From: Fontibacterium meridianamericanum
GTDB taxonomy: Bacteria > Pseudomonadota > Alphaproteobacteria > Pelagibacterales > Pelagibacteraceae
Length of the DNA: 64,000 bases
Direction of reading: 5' to 3'
Assembly (NCBI GenBank): GCA_965235635.1
Contig: CBDDYR010000001.1
Coordinates: 124,001 to 188,000, forward strand
This document shows positions 57,926 through 64,000 of this stretch, in pieces; the stretch's first letter is position 1, and each line of letters begins with the position of its first letter. The notes beneath the pieces were generated by a model that saw only the letters and a list, made by a program, of their open reading frames with translations, made no database searches and had not been told where the DNA came from. The translations under genes and the position numbers were made by a program.

Positions 57926-58663
57926 GTGATCCCATTAAAAGACGAAAATAGTACACTTTCAACTCCAATACTAAGTTACGCAATAATTGGGATTTGCGTA
58001 ATAGTTTTTTTAATACAAATAAGTTCTCCAGGTTTTGATAATGGGAATTTATTTTATTCTTATGGAGTCGTCCCTGCCTCACTTCTTGGTACTGAAGCTT
58101 TGCCTAATGATTTAAATAAAATTGATCCTTATCTTACTTTAATTACGTCAATGTTTATGCATGGGGGTTTTATGCATTTAATAGGAAATATGCTTTATAT
58201 GTGGATCTTTGCTGACAATATTGAAGATGATTTAGGAAAAGTAAAATTTATTTTATTTTATTTAGCATCAGGAATTGCAGCTGCAATGACTCAAGTTTAT
58301 TTAAATGTAAATTCAACTATTCCAATGGTAGGAGCAAGTGGAGCAATAAGTGGGGTGCTTGGCGCCTATATGATCAGATATCCAAGAAATAAAGTTTTAG
58401 TATTAATACCGTTTGGATTTTTTTCTCAAATGGTAAGAATTCCTGCAATTGTTGTTTTAGGATTTTGGTTTATTTTACAATTCATTAGTTCAAGTGGAAG
58501 TTCTGGCCAAGGAGGTGTTGCCTATGGTGCTCATATTGGAGGGTTTGTTTTTGGGGCTGCTACAATGTTTTTCTTTGGTAATTTTTTAATTCCACAAAAA
58601 GCATTTTTTAAAGCTCTTAATGAAAAAGAGGATAAGAAAAAAAATCCCTGGATACAGGACTAA
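57926..58663 (+). CDS. Rhomboid family intramembrane serine protease
   Basis: 245 residues, six or seven helices. Catalytic Ser in PMVGASGAISGVLGAYMIRY and His in GVAYGAHIGGFVFGAATMFF; the first loop has FMHGGFMHLIGNMLYMWIF with the conserved HxxxN region. It starts at a GTG three bases after aroC stop. It cleaves transmembrane substrates, unknown here. The C-terminal tail is Lys-rich and cytoplasmic. Confidence 0.93.
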   Translation: MIPLKDENSTLSTPILSYAIIGICVIVFLIQISSPGFDNGNLFYSYGVVPASLLGTEALPNDLNKIDPYLTLITSMFMHGGFMHLIGNMLYMWIFADNIEDDLGKVKFILFYLASGIAAAMTQVYLNVNSTIPMVGASGAISGVLGAYMIRYPRNKVLVLIPFGFFSQMVRIPAIVVLGFWFILQFISSSGSSGQGGVAYGAHIGGFVFGAATMFFFGNFLIPQKAFFKALNEKEDKKKNPWIQD

Positions 58664-58718
58664 GTTACCCACATAAAATATCAGCAAAATTTAAAGGATG
58701 TTCTCGTTTTGATTCCCT

Positions 58719-58740
58719 TTTGATTCTATTTTGAATCAAA
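58719..58740. terminator. A/T-rich hairpin between convergent rhomboid and SDR genes
   Basis: Perfect 8-bp inverted repeat TTTGATTC, loop TATTTT, GAATCAAA, followed by T-rich sequence. A third copy of TTTTGATTC lies just upstream at about 58708-58715. Its position between converging stops fits a shared terminator; stability is modest. Confidence 0.45.
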
Positions 58741-58776
58741 TTTTCTACTTTTAAGAGTGTATGTGGATACTTAAAT

Positions 58777-59520
58777 TTAAATAGTCATTCCGCCGTCCAG
58801 TGGATAAACGGCACCAGTAGAAAATGCTGATTCATCGCTTGCTAAGTATACCGCAAGGGCTGCGACTTCCTCAGGTTTTCCTAATCTGCCCATAGGCTGT
58901 CTATCAATAAAATCTTTTCTTGCTTTTTCAGGATCTTTAGATGAATTAACTCTATCTTCCCATGAAGGAGTATGAATTGTTCCAGGTGCAATTGCATTAC
59001 ATCTAATATTATATTTTAAAAAATCGACTGCGATAGATTTTGTAAGACCAATAACCGCTGCTTTAGTCGCTCCATATACAAATCTATCTTTAACTCCTTT
59101 AATGCTTGATACAACAGATGCCATATTAATGATGACTCCTGATTTTTGATTTATCATTTTAGGAATAAAATTTTTAATCATAAGATACATCGATCTAACA
59201 TTAACATTAAATGAAAAATCCCAATCTTTTTCTTCACACTCCAGTATTGTGCCGTTATGAACAAATCCTACACAATTAAAAAGAACATCAACTTTAGAAA
59301 TAGTATCGGCAAATTTTTTAATATCTGCAGCATTCGTTGAGTCTAAAGTATAAGTTTTAATTTTAGGATATTCTTTTGAAAGTTCTTCTAATTTATTAGT
59401 TCTATTGATATCTGTTGCAATAACATTAGCCCCTTCTTTAAAAAAATGAATAGCAGTTTCTTTTCCAATCCCCTGTCCTGCTGCAGTGATTATTACGCTT
59501 TTATTTTCTAATCTTTTCAT
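58777..59520 (-). CDS. Short-chain dehydrogenase/reductase (BDH2/DHRS6-like)
   Basis: 247 residues. NAD-binding motif VIITAAGQGIGKETAIHFF (TGxxxGxG form), Asp of VIATDIN for NAD preference, VLFNCVGFVHNG, catalytic Ser of IINMASVVSSIKG and YGATKAAVIGL (Y-x3-K). IAPGTIHTPSWEDRVNSSKD with RQPMGRLGKPEEVAALAVYL resembles cytosolic 3-hydroxybutyrate dehydrogenase / L-fuconate-type SDRs. The exact substrate is unknown. Divergent from the UPF0317 gene by 39 bases. Confidence 0.85.
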   Translation of the reverse strand: MKRLENKSVIITAAGQGIGKETAIHFFKEGANVIATDINRTNKLEELSKEYPKIKTYTLDSTNAADIKKFADTISKVDVLFNCVGFVHNGTILECEEKDWDFSFNVNVRSMYLMIKNFIPKMINQKSGVIINMASVVSSIKGVKDRFVYGATKAAVIGLTKSIAVDFLKYNIRCNAIAPGTIHTPSWEDRVNSSKDPEKARKDFIDRQPMGRLGKPEEVAALAVYLASDESAFSTGAVYPLDGGMTI

Positions 59521-59559
59521 CTAAATTATTTTATATTAAAAAAATTTTTTAAAAATTAA

Positions 59560-60348
59560 ATGTTAAATATCACAGATCCTGCTGAAGCAAGAAAAATTAT
59601 TAGAGCTGACAAATACGATAAGCAAACAGCTGGTATTGCTGGAAAATACGTGCAAGGGAATATTTGTATATTGCCAAGTAAGTACGCTCTTGATTTTGCA
59701 GCATTCTGTCAGAAAAATCCAAAACCTTGCCCGCTGATTGGTTTTGGCATCAAAGGAGATCCTTACTTAAAAGATTTGGGTGATATTGATATTAGAACAG
59801 ATGTACCAAGATATAAAATTTGGCAAAATGGAAAAGTAATTGATGAACCTACAAATATCAAAAAATATTGGAATGATGATCTAGTAACTTTTGTTCTTGG
59901 TTGTTCGATGTCATTTGAATTACCATTAATGGAAGCAGGAATAGAAATGCAGCATATAAAAAATAATACGACTGTTCCAATGTATAAAACAAATATTGAT
60001 TGTCAGTCAGCAGGTCCTTTTAAAGGGAAACTAGTTGTATCAATGAGACCGTTGAATGCAGAAGATACTATAAAAGCAATTCAGATCTCCTCCCGTTTTC
60101 CAGCAGTTCATGGAGCTCCCGTTCATCTAGGCGATCCTAATCAGATTGGAATAAAAGATATTATGAAACCAGAATATGGGGACCCACCAAGAGCTATTAA
60201 AAATAATGAAATTCCAGTATTTTGGGCTTGTGGAGTAACTCCTCAGTCGGTTGTTGAAAATTGTAAACCTGATTTTTGCATTACCCACAAACCAGGAGCA
60301 ATGTTAATTACTGATAAATTAAACAGTAGCCTTGCGGCAATTAATTAG
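59560..60348 (+). CDS. UPF0317 (DUF1445) hydro-lyase / D-glutamate cyclase-like
   Basis: 262 residues. The diagnostic segments are GIAGKYVQGNICILPSKYAL, CPLIGFGIKGDPYLK, TFVLGCSMSFELPLMEAGIE, SMRPLNAEDTIKAIQISSRF and HGAPVHLGDPNQIGI, ending FCITHKPGAMLITD. The family includes putative hydro-lyases and relatives of D-glutamate cyclase. Next to an SDR and an amino-acid uptake system, it may process an imported amino or hydroxy acid; that is inference. Converges on livF (4-base overlap). Confidence 0.82.
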   Translation: MLNITDPAEARKIIRADKYDKQTAGIAGKYVQGNICILPSKYALDFAAFCQKNPKPCPLIGFGIKGDPYLKDLGDIDIRTDVPRYKIWQNGKVIDEPTNIKKYWNDDLVTFVLGCSMSFELPLMEAGIEMQHIKNNTTVPMYKTNIDCQSAGPFKGKLVVSMRPLNAEDTIKAIQISSRFPAVHGAPVHLGDPNQIGIKDIMKPEYGDPPRAIKNNEIPVFWACGVTPQSVVENCKPDFCITHKPGAMLITDKLNSSLAAIN

Positions 60349-61055
60349 GATCCTAAAAAAACTCTTTTAACTTCTTTGCTATCTACCAAATCCTTAGAAG
60401 CGCCATCAATTACTAATCTTCCACTTTCAAGAATATAACCACGATTGGCCATGCTTAAAGCAAGTCTAACGTTTTGCTCAACAAATAAAATTGCAATTCC
60501 TTTTGATAATATCATTTTAAAAATTTTTTTTAGATCTTCTATAACTAGGGGGGCTAAACCTAAAAAAGGTTCATCAACCATCAATAATTTTGGCATACCC
60601 ATGAGTCCTCTTGCAATTGCTAACATTTGTTGTTCACCTCCGGACATTGTATTTGCAAGCTGATCTAATCTATCTTTTAACTTTGGAAAAAATGTAAATA
60701 CTTCATTCAAGTTTTTTTCTTTTTCCATTTTTGCTTTTGGGTGATAGGCACCAAGAGATAAGTTTTGAAGAACAGTTAAGTGTGGAAAAACTCGTCTTCG
60801 CTCTAAAACATGCGATATACCTTGGCCAACACGTTCAAAAGTTTTTAAATTATTAATACTTGAATTGTTAAAATTAATATTTCCTGATTTAATTTTAACT
60901 AAACCACTAATACTATTTAAAATAGTACTCTTTCCCGAACCATTTGGACCAAGTAATGCAACTATTTCTCCCTCTTTAACATGAAGCGATACGCCCCAAA
61001 TTATTTGATAGTCATCATAGGCTACTTCGATTGTATCTATTTTAAGCAGCATCAA
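60345..61055 (-). CDS. livF: Branched-chain amino-acid ABC transporter ATP-binding protein LivF
   Basis: 236 residues. Walker A LLGPNGSGKSTILNSI, signature NTMSGGEQQMLAIARGLMG, Walker B KLLMVDEPFLGLAP, and the His-loop-like LFVEQNVRLAL. The shorter LivF type with HVLERRRVFPHLTVLQNL. It overlaps livG by 14 bases. Energises uptake with LivG. Confidence 0.94.
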   Translation of the reverse strand: MMLLKIDTIEVAYDDYQIIWGVSLHVKEGEIVALLGPNGSGKSTILNSISGLVKIKSGNINFNNSSINNLKTFERVGQGISHVLERRRVFPHLTVLQNLSLGAYHPKAKMEKEKNLNEVFTFFPKLKDRLDQLANTMSGGEQQMLAIARGLMGMPKLLMVDEPFLGLAPLVIEDLKKIFKMILSKGIAILFVEQNVRLALSMANRGYILESGRLVIDGASKDLVDSKEVKRVFLGS

Positions 61056-61767
61056 TCTTACCTAGATAAGCATCAATAACAGATGCATTATTTGAGATGT
61101 TTTTTGGATCATCAAATGCAATTCGTTTTCCTTGGCTAAGTGCTAAGATTCTGTCTGATATTTCCATTATAATTTTCATATTATGTTCTATGGTAATAAC
61201 CGTTATTCCGTTGTCTTTAAGTTTTAAGACAAGATCCACTAACCCCGGTATAGTTTTTTGATCAACTCCACCTGTCACCTCATCCATTAAAATAAGCTTA
61301 GGCTCAGTTGCAAGCGCACGTGCAAGCTCTAGCCTTTTTCGTTGCCCTGTTGAAAGTTCTTTTGCAAAGTGATGTCTTTTAGATAACAAATCAACAAAAC
61401 TTATAATTTCCAAGGCTTTATCTCTAGCAAGTTTTAAATTCTTTTCTCTCATTAACGCACCAACAGTTACATTTTCAAGCAATGTTTGGTCTGCGAATGG
61501 TTTTAATTTTTGAAACGTTCTTCCAACGCCAAAAGTACAAATTAAATCAGGTCGTAAATTTGTAATATCTTTATCTTCAAAAAAAACTTTTCCTTTATCA
61601 GGTTTTGTAAATCCAGTTACGAGATCAAATAAAGTAGATTTTCCAGCTCCGTTAGGTCCAATAATTCCAAGGATTTCGCCTTTTTTTACATCAAAGGAAA
61701 TATCACTATTTGCTTTAATTCCACCAAATGACTTTGAAAGTCCATCAACTTTTAAAATATCAGTCAT
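61042..61767 (-). CDS. livG: Branched-chain amino-acid ABC transporter ATP-binding protein LivG
   Basis: 241 residues. Walker A IIGPNGAGKSTLFDLVTGF, signature ELSTGQRKRLELARALATEP, Walker B LILMDEVTGGVDQ, with a Thr-Gly in place of the usual Pro-Ala after Glu. GRTFQKLKPFADQTLLENV is the LivG Q-loop region. One-base overlap with livM. Confidence 0.94.
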   Translation of the reverse strand: MTDILKVDGLSKSFGGIKANSDISFDVKKGEILGIIGPNGAGKSTLFDLVTGFTKPDKGKVFFEDKDITNLRPDLICTFGVGRTFQKLKPFADQTLLENVTVGALMREKNLKLARDKALEIISFVDLLSKRHHFAKELSTGQRKRLELARALATEPKLILMDEVTGGVDQKTIPGLVDLVLKLKDNGITVITIEHNMKIIMEISDRILALSQGKRIAFDDPKNISNNASVIDAYLGKIDAA

Positions 61768-62786
61768 TAATTTTTCTTTCTCTCTCGTAGGTCTTTTGGA
61801 AATAAAGATATGATACCAGCTGGTCTAAAAATACAAATTAAGATTATTAAAATTCCATAAATAATTAGATCAATTGATCTTCCAGTCCCTCCAAAATAAA
61901 TTCTTGTAAATTCAGAAATAGGAATAAGAATTGATGCTCCAATGACCGGACCCCAAATAGTGCCGACTCCACCCAATACTGCAATAAGTAAAACTAAAAT
62001 TGATATATCAACACTAAAAACATCATTAGGGTTTACGATAAGAATATATTGGGCATAAATACTTCCCATAGGTGCCATAAGCATTCCAGAAATAATGAAG
62101 GCTATAATTTTGTATTTTGATACATGAATACCTAGACTTGCAGCTGCTTCTTGCTGATCTCTTACAGCCTTTAATTTATATCCAAGTTTTGATCTGTTAA
62201 TTAACCAGACTATCAAAAATGAAATTAAAAAAAAAACTAAAGTAATATAATAATAAGGAATTTTACTCTTATGGAATTGAATTGAAAAAATTGGATTATC
62301 TCTATTTATTGGCATATAAATTCCAGAAGATGCGCCAACTTCAGTCCAACGTTGAAATATAACTTGGAAGGTTATGCCAACCAAAAGTGTAGCAATTGCG
62401 AAGTAATGTCCTCGTAGTCGTAAAATTGGAATTCCAATAAGTAGTGCGATCAAGCCTGATGTAATAATTCCTATGAATATTCCAATCCAAGGAGAAATTA
62501 AAAATTTAGAATAAAAATATGAGGTTGCGTAAGCACCAATTCCAAAGAAAAGTGCATGTCCTAAACTAATTTGTCCTGAAAATCCTGCAAGGACGTTCCA
62601 TGATTGTGCCATCACTGAATACATAAAAATCATTATTAGTGTATGAAGTGCAAATCTTGAAGGTGATGAAAGAGGAAATAAAAAAAGTCCAACAATAACT
62701 AAAAAAATGATGACAAGGGAAATCTTGTTAAAATATATTACTGGCTCTTTTTTTGCTTCTTCAAGTGTATTTGAATAAATATTCAT
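61767..62786 (-). CDS. livM: Branched-chain amino-acid ABC transporter permease LivM
   Basis: 339 residues, 8-10 helices. SVMAQSWNVLAGFSGQISLG with HALFFGIGAYATSYFY is the LivM hallmark; KLKAVRDQQEAAASLGIHVS is the cytoplasmic EAA-type loop that docks to the ATPases. ISILVLLIAVLGGVGTIWGP near the end. Starts 3 bases after livH stop. Confidence 0.94.
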   Translation of the reverse strand: MNIYSNTLEEAKKEPVIYFNKISLVIIFLVIVGLFLFPLSSPSRFALHTLIMIFMYSVMAQSWNVLAGFSGQISLGHALFFGIGAYATSYFYSKFLISPWIGIFIGIITSGLIALLIGIPILRLRGHYFAIATLLVGITFQVIFQRWTEVGASSGIYMPINRDNPIFSIQFHKSKIPYYYITLVFFLISFLIVWLINRSKLGYKLKAVRDQQEAAASLGIHVSKYKIIAFIISGMLMAPMGSIYAQYILIVNPNDVFSVDISILVLLIAVLGGVGTIWGPVIGASILIPISEFTRIYFGGTGRSIDLIIYGILIILICIFRPAGIISLFPKDLRERKKN

Positions 62787-62789
62787 AGA

Positions 62790-63656
62790 TCAATACCTTC
62801 CAAAAAGACCTTGAGGTTTTATAATTACAACAAGCAAATAAATGCTAAATACGTAAAGCAATTTAAAAGAGGGATCAATTAATAATCCACCGACAGACTC
62901 AACAAGTCCGATAATTATTCCAGCTAAAAGTGAACCGGTAATGCTTCCAAATCCACCAAGTGCAACCGCAACAAATGCAAAGAGAGCGAAATGAACTCCT
63001 ACATCTGGAAAAACATAGTAAAAATTTGAAAGCATAGTCCCTGCAATTGCAACACATGAAAGTCCAATTGCCCAACCAAGAGCAAACATTTTATCCGAAG
63101 GTATTCCTAAAATTTCAGCAGCTTGTCTATCCTGCGAGGTTGCTTGCAATGCAGTTCCGGTTTCAGTTTTATTAATAAATAAATAGAGCAAAATAAATGA
63201 TAAAACACATGCTAAACTTGCAAAGAGCTGAGGCTTTCCAATAAATAAATTAAAAATTTGATACTTTCCCTCAATGATTGGATTTTTAATTGTTCTGAAA
63301 TCAGGTGTAAAAAGGAATTGAGCTAAAGCACGGATAAAAACAGCAAGTCCAAATGTTGCACAAATTTGAACAAGCATAGTTGAGTGCAAAATTTTTTTTA
63401 TAACAAGATAATGTGTTAAAATTCCAATTATACCTAATAACACTAATGTAATAGGAAAAGAAAAAATAGGATCTAAACCAAATAAAGTCCAAAGCCAAAA
63501 AGAAGAAAACATTGAAACCATCAAATGATCACCGTGTGCAAAATTTACAATTTCCATCAAACCAAAAATTAAAGTAAGACCAGCAGCAATAAGTGCATAA
63601 ATACATCCCATTAACAAACCGCTTATAATTGCTTGTAAAACTATTTCTGTTGTCAT
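62790..63656 (-). CDS. livH: Branched-chain amino-acid ABC transporter permease LivH
   Basis: 288 residues. AIISGLLMGCIYALIAAGLT with LIFGLMEIVNFAHGDHLMVS is the LivH signature; ALQATSQDRQAAEILGIPSD is the ATPase-docking loop, and FALFAFVAVALGGFGSITGS near the end. First gene of the livHMGF operon, divergent from its presumed binding protein (65 bases between starts). Confidence 0.94.
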   Translation of the reverse strand: MTTEIVLQAIISGLLMGCIYALIAAGLTLIFGLMEIVNFAHGDHLMVSMFSSFWLWTLFGLDPIFSFPITLVLLGIIGILTHYLVIKKILHSTMLVQICATFGLAVFIRALAQFLFTPDFRTIKNPIIEGKYQIFNLFIGKPQLFASLACVLSFILLYLFINKTETGTALQATSQDRQAAEILGIPSDKMFALGWAIGLSCVAIAGTMLSNFYYVFPDVGVHFALFAFVAVALGGFGSITGSLLAGIIIGLVESVGGLLIDPSFKLLYVFSIYLLVVIIKPQGLFGRY

Positions 63657-63721
63657 TAGTTTAAAAGTTTACAGATTATTTTTTAAAGGTTAACATAAAT
63701 AAATAACAATAAGGGAAATAT

Positions 63722-64000
63722 ATGAAAGTAAAAACAATAAGTTTCGTAGCTGCATCTATTCTTTCTTTGTTTACTTTTTTTTCAACATTATCAAAAGCGA
63801 ATGAAGTTAAAATCGGTGTATTACTACCGTTAACAGGTCCGGTTGCTCAAATTGGACTTGATGCTAAAGCTGCAATTGAAACTGCAGTTGATATCATAAA
63901 TACTAAAACAGATCTTAATATTCCGCTTGCAAAAACAGAGGGATTGCCAGGTCTTAAGGGTGCAAAAATTAAAGTTATTGTTGTTGATCACCAAGGAAAA
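63722..64000 (+). CDS. Branched-chain amino-acid type periplasmic binding protein, 5' part
   Basis: The first 93 codons are in the window; the gene runs off the right edge. Signal peptide MKVKTISFVAASILSLFTFF then STLSKANEVKIG, with cleavage near Ala-Asn. The mature start IGVLLPLTGPVAQIGLDAKA is typical of the LivJ/Leu-Ile-Val-binding fold (type I periplasmic binding protein). It should deliver substrate to the divergent LivHMGF complex. Substrate may be branched-chain or other amino acids, or urea-like compounds. Confidence 0.9.
   Translation, partial: MKVKTISFVAASILSLFTFFSTLSKANEVKIGVLLPLTGPVAQIGLDAKAAIETAVDIINTKTDLNIPLAKTEGLPGLKGAKIKVIVVDHQGK

Noticed and set aside
1..64000. CRISPR arrays, insertion sequences, prophage or integrative elements
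   Set aside because: No regularly spaced repeats, transposase, integrase or phage structural genes were seen.

Overview
The window looks like about 64 kb of chromosome from a SAR11-type marine alphaproteobacterium (Pelagibacterales, 'Candidatus Pelagibacter'-like). The DNA is very AT-rich, spacers are tiny, and genes often overlap by 1-4 bases. The gene set also fits: a green-type proteorhodopsin beside a ferredoxin and a ferredoxin reductase, a retinal pathway, a tandem glycine riboswitch over gcvTHP, a DksA lacking most zinc cysteines, and pyruvate phosphate dikinase. This is recognition by eye; no database search was run.

Layout. 0-9.8 kb: end of a TPR-like secreted protein, guaB, rlmE, a glycosyltransferase, pssA-psd (phosphatidylethanolamine synthesis), icd, alaS, recA. 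9.9-16.1 kb: a TolC-like outer membrane factor, a glycerate-kinase-like P-loop protein, a DsbA-fold isomerase, a GST, dksA and two envelope glycosyltransferases. 16.1-23.7 kb: the light-harvesting island. Ferredoxin reductase, ferredoxin and an enolase-superfamily epimerase precede proteorhodopsin, which is divergent from crtI-crtB-crtY-blh. Together crtI, crtB, crtY and blh convert geranylgeranyl diphosphate to retinal, the chromophore of the pump; no dedicated crtE is present here. 23.8-31.6 kb: a propionyl/acetyl-CoA synthetase, dihydroorotase, ygfZ, tRNA-Leu(GAG) and nadA-nadB-nadC (de novo NAD). 31.6-37.5 kb: a SemiSWEET, an EptA-like phosphoethanolamine transferase, the scar of a deleted DEAD-box helicase, two bactofilins, a YqhA-like protein, two small unknown or zinc-finger proteins, two micro-ORFs and an MFS transporter. 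37.5-39.8 kb: a strongly damaged zone holding remains of a TauE/SafE-type exporter and a Na+/H+ antiporter-like gene. 39.8-49.1 kb: a SulP transporter, a small secreted protein, ppdK, glyQ-glyS, an S49 peptidase and a polyprenyl diphosphate synthase. 49.1-54.3 kb: tspO, a 52-residue membrane peptide and gcvP-gcvH-gcvT, apparently one transcript led by the glycine riboswitch. 54.3-64 kb: proC, an SbtA-like bicarbonate transporter, pdxH, aroC, a rhomboid protease, an SDR, a UPF0317 hydro-lyase and a branched-chain amino-acid ABC transporter (livFGMH, with a divergent binding-protein gene running off the end).

A striking property of the window is the number of genes broken by one-base indels (rlmE, alaS, a GT39-like gene, crtI twice, blh, eptA twice, tspO, gcvP). 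Each is restored to full length by changing single bases, often in short homopolymers, and alaS is essential. Most of these are therefore probably sequence errors rather than biology. The helicase scar (a large internal deletion) is different in kind, and the 37.98-39.78 kb zone is far denser in damage. No CRISPR array, prophage, insertion sequence, rRNA or clearly novel multi-gene system was found. The least explained items are the small proteins (35286-36293, 49587-49745) and the paired bactofilins.
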